DNA of 64,000 nucleotides from NCBI RefSeq assembly GCF_003337575.1, contig NZ_QPJM01000019.1, positions 1 to 64,000 of the forward strand, in the 5' to 3' direction. A model generated the notes under the pieces. That model saw only the letters and a program-made list of their open reading frames with translations, did not search any database and had not been told where the DNA came from. A program made the position numbers and the translations under genes. Positions 9,367 through 17,270 of this stretch are shown in pieces (the stretch's first letter is position 1; each line of letters opens with the position of its first letter). This DNA comes from Phyllobacterium bourgognense (GTDB lineage: Bacteria > Pseudomonadota > Alphaproteobacteria > Rhizobiales > Rhizobiaceae).

Positions 9367-9410
9367 GCACCCGATGCCGGTGCCTGCGGTTCCTGTCGTC
9401 ATTGACGGAA
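9367..9410 (-). promoter_or_regulatory. Leader hairpins, candidate ANTAR (NasT) recognition element
   Basis: The predicted transcript begins almost directly with a hairpin: TTCC-GTC, hexaloop AATGAC, GAC-(A)-GGAA (9410-9390). A hexaloop with A at position 1 and G at position 4 is the known mark of ANTAR-binding RNA. A second hairpin follows, GCACC/GGTGC around a 7-base loop (9383-9367); it lacks a clean A..G hexaloop, so the usual two-hairpin motif is only partly matched. Confidence 0.45.
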
Positions 9411-9421
9411 CAAAATTATCA

Positions 9422-9440
9422 ATGCAAACCGCGTGCCAAC
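9422..9440 (-). promoter_or_regulatory. Sigma-54 promoter of the nrt-nir-nas operon
   Basis: The minus strand reads TTGGCACGCGGTTTGCATT. This matches the sigma-54 consensus TGGCACG-N4-TTGC completely, with GG at 9437-9436 and GC at 9425-9424 at the required spacing. Transcription would start near 9412, about 170 bases before nrtA. Confidence 0.88.
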
Positions 9441-9558
9441 TCTTAATAAAAATAGCAACTAGCTGAAAAAGTTACATATTTTTTGTTTAGCCTTGCAAGA
9501 CGCGAAGGGCCTACGAATGTTTAAAGCAATAGATTTGTGCAGATGACGTCAGTCGAGT

Positions 9559-9591
9559 GCGAATTTATTGTGCACAGCACAAAACATGTGC
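9559..9591. promoter_or_regulatory. NtrC-type enhancer sites
   Basis: GCAC-N7-GTGC (9577-9591) matches the NtrC consensus fully. A second, weaker copy (GCGA-N7-GTGC, 9559-9573) lies next to it. They sit about 150-170 bp upstream of the predicted start, just past the nasS stop, which is a normal place for a sigma-54 enhancer. Confidence 0.65.
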
Positions 9592-9595
9592 GGCA

Positions 9596-10882
9596 CTAAA
9601 CATCACTCTGGTCCGTGGTTCCGGCGCCGGTATTCCGAATTGGGGAACGTGCAACATAGCCACGAATATCTTCTGGATCGAACGTGGCGCCATCGATAAA
9701 CACGTCATCCTCAGCGTTTCCCTCGATACGCACATCCGTCACGGGGATATCGGCGCGGCTTCCAAGCGCGCTGCGATATAGATCCGGCCGGAAGGCTGAA
9801 GCAACCTGCCGATGGGCTTCCGGCGAATAGGTGACCTGTCCCCAACGCACCATCTGGCTGAATATCCATTGAGCCTGGCTGATCCACGGGAAATTTGCGC
9901 CTTGGCGATGGAAGGTAAAATAATCCGGAACAGTCCGCTCGATCCCGTTCGGATCAGTCGTGAACCGTCCCATAAGCACCCGATGGAGAATGTCGAAGGG
10001 CACGTCGAGATAACGGGGTTCCGCCAAGATTTGCGCCAGGTCACGCCGGTTGTCCAAAACATCGCACCATGCTGCCGCGCGATCGAGCGCCACAATCAGC
10101 CGGGATAATGTCTCGGGATTCTGCTCCGCCCATTCCGGTCTGGCCCCGATGACCTTTTCCGGACTTGAAGGCCAGATGTCTTCCTTGACGGCAACGATGC
10201 GTCCAACTTCGCGCGACACTGCCACCATATTCCACGGTGCCCCTACACAGAACCCGTCGATCGCTCCCGCGGATAGGGCATCGGATGTCATCGGCGGTGG
10301 TACCACGACCAGTTTTACATCCTCTTCCGGATGAATACCGCCAGCAGAGAGCCAATAGCGCAGTTCATAATTATGCGAGGAGAACGGATAGGTCATCCCC
10401 AAGACCGGCAAAGCCTCGCTTTTTGCCCGCATCTCCTCGATTACCAGCTTGAGGGCTTTGGCATTGGTCAGGGCATCTTCATGTCCGGCAAGACCTGCCT
10501 TTTCCTGCATACGACGATAGAGCTCTACGGAAAGCGTAATGGCGTTACCGCCACGGCCGAGCATGAAAGGAGCAATCGTCGGAGATGGATTGGACCCAAG
10601 ACCCAGCGCTGAGGCAACCGGCATCGGAGCCAGCATATGGGCGATATCGAACTGGCGGAACGCCAGCCGGTCGCGGATATTGGCCCATGAGACATCCTTG
10701 ACCAGATCGATCTGGATACCTTCGCGAGCGGCAAATCCAAACTCCGAAGCGGCAATGAGAACAGCGGCATCGACGAGGGGGATGAAGCCGGCGCGAACCA
10801 GCTTGGCACTTTCCGTGCGGATCGTGGCAGGAGCTGTTAGCCCGCTCTTGTACTGATCAATTCCGGTCGGGATGAAACTCAT
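9596..10882 (-). CDS. nasS: Cytoplasmic nitrate/nitrite sensor NasS
   Basis: A 428-residue relative of NrtA with no signal peptide: the N-terminus MSFIPTGIDQYKSG is not hydrophobic. It keeps the nitrate-binding wording of the family (PLVDAAVLIAASEFGF, TYPFSSHNYELRYWLSAGGI, DGFCVGAPWNM). In the known system NasS holds the antiterminator NasT in an inactive complex and releases it on binding nitrate or nitrite. It starts 11 bases after nasT, so the two are co-transcribed, upstream of the operon they control. It could also be annotated as a CmpA/NrtA-type protein; the lack of a signal and the nasT partner decide for NasS. Confidence 0.9.
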   Translation of the reverse strand: MSFIPTGIDQYKSGLTAPATIRTESAKLVRAGFIPLVDAAVLIAASEFGFAAREGIQIDLVKDVSWANIRDRLAFRQFDIAHMLAPMPVASALGLGSNPSPTIAPFMLGRGGNAITLSVELYRRMQEKAGLAGHEDALTNAKALKLVIEEMRAKSEALPVLGMTYPFSSHNYELRYWLSAGGIHPEEDVKLVVVPPPMTSDALSAGAIDGFCVGAPWNMVAVSREVGRIVAVKEDIWPSSPEKVIGARPEWAEQNPETLSRLIVALDRAAAWCDVLDNRRDLAQILAEPRYLDVPFDILHRVLMGRFTTDPNGIERTVPDYFTFHRQGANFPWISQAQWIFSQMVRWGQVTYSPEAHRQVASAFRPDLYRSALGSRADIPVTDVRIEGNAEDDVFIDGATFDPEDIRGYVARSPIRNTGAGTTDQSDV

Positions 10883-10893
10883 TCTGGCTTTTC

Positions 10894-11481
10894 CTAACTT
10901 CCCAGAATTGCCGCCGCCATGACGACGCTTTGGGCAATATCGGCAAGTTTCTTCTTTTCGTTCATGGCTGTCTGACGCAAGAGCGCATAAGCCTCGTCTT
11001 CGGTTAATTTGCGCGATTTCATGAGGATTCCCTTGGCCCGGTCGATGATCTTGCGCTCCTCAAGGGCGCTCTTGGCGTCGGCCAGTTCCTGCTGCAACCG
11101 GCTGAACGCCTTGAACCGGCTCACAGCCATATCAAGGATAGGCTTCACGCGTTCTTTTCTCAGGCCATCGACCACATAGGCCGAAACGCCAGCTTCAACA
11201 GCCGCTTCAATGGATAAAGTATCCGAGCGATCCACAAACATGGCGATAGGCTTGCGTACCGAGCGCGTTAGCTGAAACAAATGCTCAAGCATATCGCGGT
11301 TGGGCGTTTCGATATCGATAACAATGACATCCGGACCGATAAGCTCTATCTGCCGCGCCAATCCGACAATGTCGTGGAGCAGCACAACTTGCGTGTGCCC
11401 CGCTTCCCGCAAGCCCTCTTCGATAATGGCGGCACGGATACGGTTTTCATCGAAAATCATGATCGACAAGGCAGCATTCAT
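10894..11481 (-). CDS. nasT: ANTAR-domain antiterminator NasT
   Basis: A 195-residue response-regulator-like protein. The receiver-like part (1-125) has MIFDENRIRAAIIEEGL and VIVIDIETPNRDM. A coiled linker (FKAFSRLQQELADAKSALEERK) leads into the ANTAR domain (about 140-190: IIDRAKGILMKSRKLTEDEAYALLRQTAM). The ANTAR domain binds paired hexaloop hairpins in leader RNA and prevents termination. Its target is expected to be the leader hairpins in front of nrtA. NasS, encoded directly downstream, is its anti-activator. Confidence 0.92.
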   Translation of the reverse strand: MNAALSIMIFDENRIRAAIIEEGLREAGHTQVVLLHDIVGLARQIELIGPDVIVIDIETPNRDMLEHLFQLTRSVRKPIAMFVDRSDTLSIEAAVEAGVSAYVVDGLRKERVKPILDMAVSRFKAFSRLQQELADAKSALEERKIIDRAKGILMKSRKLTEDEAYALLRQTAMNEKKKLADIAQSVVMAAAILGS

Positions 11482-11578
11482 GCCTTATTTTTGCGCATGC
11501 ATGAATATTGTGCAATGCTACATTAGGCCACACTGGGACCCAAACTGTGTAAAAGCCCGTCTAGCGAAGAGGGCCGTA

Positions 11579-12772
11579 TTATTCGGCGGATGCTGGCTCG
11601 TGACCCGCACCAACGCTGTCGAAGCGGGCGAAAAGCTGGTGAACGATCTTCACCCGGTCTTCGTTGGGGTAGAACCTGTTGGCCAGGATCACGATGCCCA
11701 TCCGCTTCTCTGGTACGAAAGCGACATAGGCGCCGAACCCGTTCGTCGATCCGGTCTTGTTGATGAGGACATCCTGACGAGGTGACATTGGAGGGCTTAT
11801 CCGCTTGACGGGAAGCGCCGGCCTCGATGTTCTCTGGGAATTGCCCTCAAGCAGCGCGGGAAGCGCGACCGGATAGTCATATTGTTCCCATACGAGGTCC
11901 TGAGTCATCTCGCCGACCCTGAAATAACCCGCATGCGTATCCCTTATTGCGCGCTCCAGCTTTTCATCCAGGGACACGAGGTTCATATTTGCCTTGAGGA
12001 ACTGGACCAGGTCAGCGGCCGTCGTTCGCACACCATAAGCCTCTGCTGACAAGACCGCATTACTCATGCGCACGGGCTTGCCCGCTTTCGTGTAACCTTG
12101 CGCATAATCCGCCATCCTGTCGCGCGGGACGTTAATATAGCTGTCGGCCATGCCCATCGGTCGAAACAGCTTCTGTTCGACCAGCGTAGGGAAATCCCCT
12201 TTCATGCTGTGCGCCGTTATGTAGCCGAGCATGCCGATGCTGGGGTTGGCATAGGTCCGATGCGTGCCGGGCAGATAAGCTGGCTGCCACTCCCTGAAAT
12301 ATTTCAGCATCTGCCGTTCGTTCTTGACGTTGTCCGGCACTTGCAGCGGAAAGCCTCCCGGGGTGTGCGTCGCGAGATGCAGAATTTCCACATCGCCAAA
12401 GGGACTGCCTTGCAGGGCTGGAACGTACTTGCCCGCCGGCTCCGTCAATGCGAGATCTCCGTTTGCTTGTGCGTAGGTGGCCAGCGTGGCGGTGAACGTC
12501 TTGCTGATCGAGCCGATCTCGAACAGCGTTTTGTCCGTTACCGGCTTGCTGCCTTCCTTCGTCATTCTGCCATAGTTGAAAATATAGGATTTCCCATCAA
12601 GAATTACCCCGACAGCCATGCCCGGAATATCGTACTGGCTCATGACCGGCCGCACGGCGTCATTTACCCAGACTTCGACCTCATCCCGTTGACTTTCCGT
12701 TGCGCCAACAGGTCTCGGCATTGTGGCGAAAACGAACGCAGTCAGGATCGGAGCCAGAAGTTTCAGATTCAT
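11579..12772 (-). CDS. ampC: Class C (AmpC-type) beta-lactamase
   Basis: A 397-residue periplasmic serine hydrolase with a Sec signal (MNLKLLAPILTAFVFATM..VGA). The active-site motifs are all present and correctly spaced: Ser88-x-x-Lys91 (SISK), Tyr174-Ala-Asn176 and Lys339-Thr-Gly341 (KTGSTNGFGAYV). The remaining text (EIGSISKTFTATL, PGGFPLQVP, NPSIGMLGYI, VLINKTGSTNGFGAY) resembles the Ochrobactrum OCH-type cephalosporinases as remembered. The protein has about 20 extra residues in the region 310-330 and a C-terminal tail past the usual end. No ampR-like LysR gene is adjacent, so the usual inducible arrangement is absent here. Confidence 0.92.
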   Translation of the reverse strand: MNLKLLAPILTAFVFATMPRPVGATESQRDEVEVWVNDAVRPVMSQYDIPGMAVGVILDGKSYIFNYGRMTKEGSKPVTDKTLFEIGSISKTFTATLATYAQANGDLALTEPAGKYVPALQGSPFGDVEILHLATHTPGGFPLQVPDNVKNERQMLKYFREWQPAYLPGTHRTYANPSIGMLGYITAHSMKGDFPTLVEQKLFRPMGMADSYINVPRDRMADYAQGYTKAGKPVRMSNAVLSAEAYGVRTTAADLVQFLKANMNLVSLDEKLERAIRDTHAGYFRVGEMTQDLVWEQYDYPVALPALLEGNSQRTSRPALPVKRISPPMSPRQDVLINKTGSTNGFGAYVAFVPEKRMGIVILANRFYPNEDRVKIVHQLFARFDSVGAGHEPASAE

Positions 12773-12829
12773 CAGTTTTCATCCTTCGAGAATATCGATC
12801 CGGTGCCCAAGCATCCTCACGCCGCAGGC

Positions 12830-13429
12830 CTACACCCCGTTGACCAATGCGAGGATGAGCTGGTGGATATTTCCGCCTTCACTGAGTTCAGTTCGATCGA
12901 AATCACGGCTGCGCTGCCGCTGGGTTTGAGACAGTTCGGAAAGACGCTTCGTCATCTCCGCTCTGATCTTGGTACATTTAGGATCATCAGGCACAGACAA
13001 GCCGACCGTTGCAGTCTCGATTGACTTGACCATCTCGCGGATCATTTCGCCGTGCACCGCTTCATGACGGCGGATCCCGGCGATAAAGTTCTCCCAGTTT
13101 CTGGCGACGGCGTCCGGCAGCTTTCCCGCGGGCTTCGGTATCGTGTAGGTGATTACAAGTTTCGGCTTTGCGGAGACGAGCGTGCAGGCATTGCCCTGGT
13201 TCTCGTATTTCCTCGACCATGTCAGGCGGAAATTCGTGTGCGCGATTGCGCTTCCCTTGTCGCCGGCTCTTGGTCCCCTCTCCCCGATCGACGCGTAAAG
13301 TTCAGCACCGGATTCTCCTGAAACCGCATAGCTCTCTATTTTTTCGACTGCTTGCCACTCGGCATGTGCAATTTCAGGTAACAAGGCGCAACAGGCAGCC
13401 AGCAACGAAATTCGGACGACTGTTTTCAC
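12830..13429 (-). CDS. DUF922-type exported putative zinc protease
   Basis: A 199-residue protein with a Sec signal (MKTVVRISLLAACCALLPEIAHA). The body carries YAVSGESGAELYASIGERGP and, at residues 122-126, HEAVH within RRHEAVHGEM. HExxH is the zinc-protease motif, and the whole layout fits the DUF922 family of predicted secreted Zn-dependent proteases. No substrate is known. It starts about 110 bases from the DUF992 gene and runs in the same direction towards ampC, but nothing ties their functions together. Confidence 0.8.
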   Translation of the reverse strand: MKTVVRISLLAACCALLPEIAHAEWQAVEKIESYAVSGESGAELYASIGERGPRAGDKGSAIAHTNFRLTWSRKYENQGNACTLVSAKPKLVITYTIPKPAGKLPDAVARNWENFIAGIRRHEAVHGEMIREMVKSIETATVGLSVPDDPKCTKIRAEMTKRLSELSQTQRQRSRDFDRTELSEGGNIHQLILALVNGV

Positions 13430-13543
13430 CAGAATCCCCCCGGATTGTCAAAATCGTGAAAATGACGCCTCAGCAATCGAGTTCGGCGCGCCCAGGAACT
13501 TGCTCCCTTCCGCCGGGGCGAAAGGGAGATATTGACAATACCG

Positions 13544-14065
13544 TCAATTCGCCGAGGCGAGTGTCATCGACGTGCCGGTGGCAGCAAGATTAAGACCAAT
13601 CTGGCCCGTCACACTGATGGCCTGAAGATGGATCGAGCCTGCCGTGCCGCCAAAAAGCACATTGGTACCGATACCGGCGCCAACTGTCGCTTCCGCGGTG
13701 GCGCCGCGATAGATGCCGCCGAGCGAGCCATGATGGTAGCCGGCTGTCGGTGCGAACACGGCCCAGATAAGCCGGCTGCGTGTGGTGAAGCCAACGTCAA
13801 CGCCGAGCTTCTTGATTGCGCCGCTGTAGTGGTCCGAACGTTCGCCGCTGAGGCTCGAGCGGAAATCGCACTCAATCTCCTTGGCCGAGCCAAGCACATA
13901 ACCAATGCCGCCGCCAATAGTGCAATCGAGGTAACCGATCTTCACACCACTGTGCAGATCCGGTTCCTGATAGGTCCGGATGGTGTCCGCCGCCTTGGCA
14001 GCCATCGTGCCGGCGAGAGTCAGCGACGCTGCCGTAAGTGCCATCGCAAGAGTCTTCTTCATCAT
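13544..14065 (-). CDS. DUF992 family exported protein
   Basis: A protein of about 173 residues. Two ATGs in tandem follow an AGGAG site; 14065 is used here and 14062 is equally possible. A signal peptide (MKKTLAMALTAASLTLAGTMAAKA) is followed by the DUF992 body: VKIGYLDCTIGGGIGYVLGSAKEIECDF, then IGVDVGFT-type and GGTAGSIHLQAISVTGQIGLNLA segments typical of this alphaproteobacterial family. Two Cys residues may form a disulfide. It is periplasmic or surface-exposed with unknown function. Confidence 0.82.
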   Translation of the reverse strand: MMKKTLAMALTAASLTLAGTMAAKAADTIRTYQEPDLHSGVKIGYLDCTIGGGIGYVLGSAKEIECDFRSSLSGERSDHYSGAIKKLGVDVGFTTRSRLIWAVFAPTAGYHHGSLGGIYRGATAEATVGAGIGTNVLFGGTAGSIHLQAISVTGQIGLNLAATGTSMTLASAN

Positions 14066-14258
14066 TTTCTCCTTTTTGGTATGACCGGTGCAACGCAATC
14101 GGTCGTTCAGCCGACAAACTCAGCAAGCTGTACAGGTCAACGGATGTGTGAGGGCGCAGTAGCAGACAGCCGCACAGTTCAGCGCCATTGGGACATTTTG
14201 AAGGCATCGCGCTGATTGGATTTGCTGTTCCACAATTCCCTCCTGTGCAGACATCTGG

Positions 14259-15332
14259 TCAAACGGCCCTGTTGGTAAAACGGGCATTTCCGAGGCCTGT
14301 GCCGATAGTCACCACGCCCCAACGCTTGACGTCCCGCATGAACGGAACCTGTGAGAGCCCCTGCACCACCGCATCGTTGTGCATGATTACAAAGGTGGGA
14401 TGATCACCGATTTTCGGGATGGCTTCAGCGAGAGCCTCCGGAAGATTGAAACTCTTGCTCTCCCAATTCCCGCCGGGAAGATTTTGGCCGCCATTCGCGA
14501 TGGAACCGTCCGGCATGATCGTACCTGGGCATGCAATTCCGATAACCGGAGCCGGCATGAGATCGGCCTTTTGCGCTTTGGCGATAAGGCGTTCCAACAC
14601 GCTTACGATGTGCTCTACGGTTGCCGTGCGATTGGGCTCGTCATCGGCGTGGCGCCAAAGTTCCGATTTCCAAACCCTGGCTTTCGACAGATCCGCTTTG
14701 TCTTTGATCCGCGTTTCAACAATCCCTGCACGAATATTCGTTCCACCAATATCAACCGCCAGCAACGAATCGTGACCCTCGAGCATCCAGGCGGGCATGA
14801 GTTGTACTGCACCGATAAGTCCGGCTTCATCAGGATGATGCGCGATCGGCAAAAGCTCGATTTTCAAGCCATCCGATTTCAGCAACACCATCGCCCGGGC
14901 AATGGCCAATTCCCCGAAAGCGCTTTCTCTCATTCCCCCGCCAACAACGACGCGTTCAGTGTTTTTCCAGCTTTTTTCCTTCAGAAAACGGGCAAGCACC
15001 TGGGCGAGTTCGCCGGCGAAATCATCGACGGCACCGAGAACCAGCGCGGCCGCTTCCTTGTTCTTTCCCTGCACCAGCGCATCGATGTCTTTCTTCGACA
15101 AATCCTTTGTCGGCGTATCACCCAGCGGATCATCGCCGCCGTTTTTTATACGTTTGCGCCAATCGTCAAGTTTCTGCTGAAACGCGAATTTACTGGCCTT
15201 GTCGCCAATGAACCCATCCTTGTCGCGCAGCTTCAAATTGTAGCCGTCGACCGTGACTGACGGCAATGAAGCGGCGCCATGCGCAACTGGTACAAGATTA
15301 TCCTGTTTCAAATTATCCTGGCGTTGCGACAT
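14259..15332 (-). CDS. ROK-family sugar kinase-like protein with permuted motif order
   Basis: A 357-residue protein starting at the ATG (15332) that follows a GGGGCAG site. It carries ROK/hexokinase-fold motifs: phosphate-1 DIGGTNIRAG (194-203), the catalytic HNDA (318-321) and GTGLG (344-348). The order is unusual. The segment that normally ends a ROK protein (RVVVGGGMRES, then DEAGLIGAVQLMP, residues 127-180) comes before the DIGGT motif, and the chain stops 9 residues after GTGLG. This is what a circular permutation of a ROK kinase would look like. The CxCGxxGC zinc motif of typical ROK proteins is not seen. It follows otnC on the same strand with a 79-base gap, so it may be co-transcribed with the tetronate genes. 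The substrate is unknown. Confidence 0.75.
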   Translation of the reverse strand: MSQRQDNLKQDNLVPVAHGAASLPSVTVDGYNLKLRDKDGFIGDKASKFAFQQKLDDWRKRIKNGGDDPLGDTPTKDLSKKDIDALVQGKNKEAAALVLGAVDDFAGELAQVLARFLKEKSWKNTERVVVGGGMRESAFGELAIARAMVLLKSDGLKIELLPIAHHPDEAGLIGAVQLMPAWMLEGHDSLLAVDIGGTNIRAGIVETRIKDKADLSKARVWKSELWRHADDEPNRTATVEHIVSVLERLIAKAQKADLMPAPVIGIACPGTIMPDGSIANGGQNLPGGNWESKSFNLPEALAEAIPKIGDHPTFVIMHNDAVVQGLSQVPFMRDVKRWGVVTIGTGLGNARFTNRAV

Positions 15333-15411
15333 GCCTGCCCCTTGCACAAAGTTTACGATCATCGTGACAGGAACGCTGCGGCTTGGACGAAGTTCCAGCC
15401 GGAACTTGCAC

Positions 15412-16080
15412 TCACTTGTGATCGTGATCCTCATGAAAGGGGAGATCGAGGCCGAAAGTCGTAACAAGATCGGCGACCTGCGCAGGGCTGAGGTAGCGGG
15501 GGTTTAGGTTTCGCAGGAGGAGATAAAGCTTCGCCGTCTCCTCCAGCTCCTCGGTGGCAAAAACCGCGGCTTCAAGACTGTCGCCGGCCACGACGGGCCC
15601 ATGATTCGCCAGAAGCACGGAGGAATATTTGCCCGCAAGGCCGCGGATCGCATCGGCAACCGCCGGATCGCCGGGACGGTAATAGGGCACGAGGGCGGTC
15701 TGACCGGACCGCATGAGGTAATAGGGCGTCATCGGCGGCAGCGCGGCGCGCGGATCGATCTCCGGCAGCATTGTCAGGGCAACGGCGTGCGTTGAATGAA
15801 GATGGACGACCGCGCGGGCGCTTGCGCGAGTCTCGTAAATGGCGCTGTGAAGCGGAATTTCCTTGGTGGGTGTATGGCCCGAAACCAGCGCCCCTGCCGC
15901 ATCGAGACGAGAAAGCCGCGCCGGGTCAAGAAAGCCGAGCGAGGCATTCGTCGGTGTCACCAGCCAGCCGCCATCATCGAGCCGCAATGAAATATTGCCC
16001 GACGATCCGGGCGTCAGCCCCCGCTCGAACAGCGAGCGTCCGTATCGGCAGATTTCCTCACGCAGGCGTGCATCAGACAT
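15412..16080 (-). CDS. otnC: 3-oxo-tetronate 4-phosphate decarboxylase (class II aldolase family)
   Basis: A 222-residue class II aldolase/adducin protein. The zinc-site histidines are in VVHLHSTHA and ANHGPV, and the phosphate-binding SSGNIS stretch is near residues 25-31. Class II aldolase family members have many substrates. The neighbours decide here: ltnD, otnI and otnK, the other genes of the D-/L-tetronate (threonate/erythronate) pathway, lie across a shared promoter region. OtnC would decarboxylate 3-oxo-tetronate 4-phosphate to dihydroxyacetone phosphate and CO2. It starts 15 bases after the LacI regulator gene. Confidence 0.82.
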   Translation of the reverse strand: MSDARLREEICRYGRSLFERGLTPGSSGNISLRLDDGGWLVTPTNASLGFLDPARLSRLDAAGALVSGHTPTKEIPLHSAIYETRASARAVVHLHSTHAVALTMLPEIDPRAALPPMTPYYLMRSGQTALVPYYRPGDPAVADAIRGLAGKYSSVLLANHGPVVAGDSLEAAVFATEELEETAKLYLLLRNLNPRYLSPAQVADLVTTFGLDLPFHEDHDHK

Positions 16081-16095
16081 TCGAATCCTCCGGTG

Positions 16096-17094
16096 TCAGG
16101 CAGTTGCGCCTTCGATCAACTCAAAACCAAGATCGATAACCTGCGACGGCGCACTGTCCACGATGAGCTTTGCCGCCAACTGTCCGGTCGCGACGCGCGG
16201 CGTGCGTATCGTCGACAGGGCTTGCGGCATAACCCGGCCGAGATCAAGGCCATTATAGCCGAAAATCGCCAATTGGGAGGGGATGACAATTCCTCGCGCC
16301 AAACAGTGGAAATAGCCACCGAGCGCCATGTCATCGTTGGAAAAGTAGACCGCGTCCAGGTCGGGAGTTCTGGCCAGCAGGAGATCGAGACCCAAACGGC
16401 CTCTTTCGACAGACGAAGCTTCCCGATAGATTTGCTGGCCTGCAAGCGGCACGCCATTGGCACTCAATGTCTCGCAGAAGCTCGAATAACGTTTGCCGGC
16501 ACGTGTATCGCGCTCGAGGTCATGGCCGACATAACCGATCCGGCGATAACCGCGCTTCAATAGAAACTCGGCGCTTGCACGGCCGGCGGCGCGGTTGGAG
16601 AAGCCAACGGCAAGATCCAGCGCAGTGCCATCCACATCGAGCATTTCCACGACCCGGCAATTGGCGGCGCGCAGCATCTTGATCGTGCGCCCGGTATGTT
16701 CATAGCCTGCCAGCATCACCGCCGCAGGCCGCCAGGCGAGCATGGAGGCGACCAGCGCCTCCTCCCTTGCGGGATCATAATCAGTGACCGCAAAAACCGC
16801 CTGATATTGATTTTCCTCCAGCGTCGCGCCCGCGCCTCTCAAAACATCGGCGAAAACGATATTGGACAGCGACGGTATGACAAAGGCGACCAGGCGAGAC
16901 CCGGTCGAGGCCAGCGTACCGGCGATGCGGTTTGGCACATAACCCAGCCGCTCAACGGCGGTCATGACACGATCCCTTGTCTTTCCGGAATAAGAGCCAT
17001 GGTTTCTTAAGACACGAGAAACCGTGCTTTCGCCAACGCCGGCCGCCTCGGCAACCTGCGCAAGTGTCACTGCCGCCTGATATCTGGAGGTCAT
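16096..17094 (-). CDS. LacI/GntR-type repressor of the tetronate genes
   Basis: A 332-residue LacI-family regulator. The helix-turn-helix and hinge are clear: VTLAQVAEAAGVGESTVSRVLRNHGSYSGKTRDRV (9-43), then VPNRIAGTLAS. A periplasmic-binding-protein-like sensor follows (LVAFVIPSLSNIVFADV, FSNDDMALGGYF). It is divergent from ltnD and reads into otnC. Two LacI-type palindromes in the intergenic region are its likely operators, so it probably represses both arms and its own gene until an inducer (a tetronate or pathway intermediate, inferred) binds. Confidence 0.88.
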   Translation of the reverse strand: MTSRYQAAVTLAQVAEAAGVGESTVSRVLRNHGSYSGKTRDRVMTAVERLGYVPNRIAGTLASTGSRLVAFVIPSLSNIVFADVLRGAGATLEENQYQAVFAVTDYDPAREEALVASMLAWRPAAVMLAGYEHTGRTIKMLRAANCRVVEMLDVDGTALDLAVGFSNRAAGRASAEFLLKRGYRRIGYVGHDLERDTRAGKRYSSFCETLSANGVPLAGQQIYREASSVERGRLGLDLLLARTPDLDAVYFSNDDMALGGYFHCLARGIVIPSQLAIFGYNGLDLGRVMPQALSTIRTPRVATGQLAAKLIVDSAPSQVIDLGFELIEGATA

Positions 17095-17154
17095 CGTCCC
17101 TCTCGTATTCTTTCCAACACACGGTCGACTCCAAATTCCCTAGTAAAGTTTTTT

Positions 17155-17191
17155 TGGCAGCGCTACCATTTTATGGTTGGCAGCGCTGCCA
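17155..17191. promoter_or_regulatory. Twin LacI-family operators
   Basis: TGGCAGCGCTACCA (17155-17168) and the perfect palindrome TGGCAGCGCTGCCA (17178-17191) lie 23 bp apart centre to centre, between the divergent repressor and ltnD genes. The central CG and 14-bp length are typical of LacI operators. Confidence 0.8.
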
Positions 17192-17270
17192 TTCGTGGTT
17201 TATCACATCTGGAGCGAGTGTTGGATCCCATAATGGGCGACTGGATGCCTGCCAGACCGGAGGATATTTT

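Noticed and set aside
9367-9383. Second ANTAR hairpin with A..G hexaloop
   Set aside because: The stem GCACC/GGTGC is clear, but its loop has seven bases and the wrong identities, so only a partial match is claimed.
16977-17270. N-terminal extension of the tetronate dehydrogenase
   Set aside because: The extension reads through the operators and the repressor start; the ATG at 17271 has a GGAGG site and starts right at the Rossmann fold.
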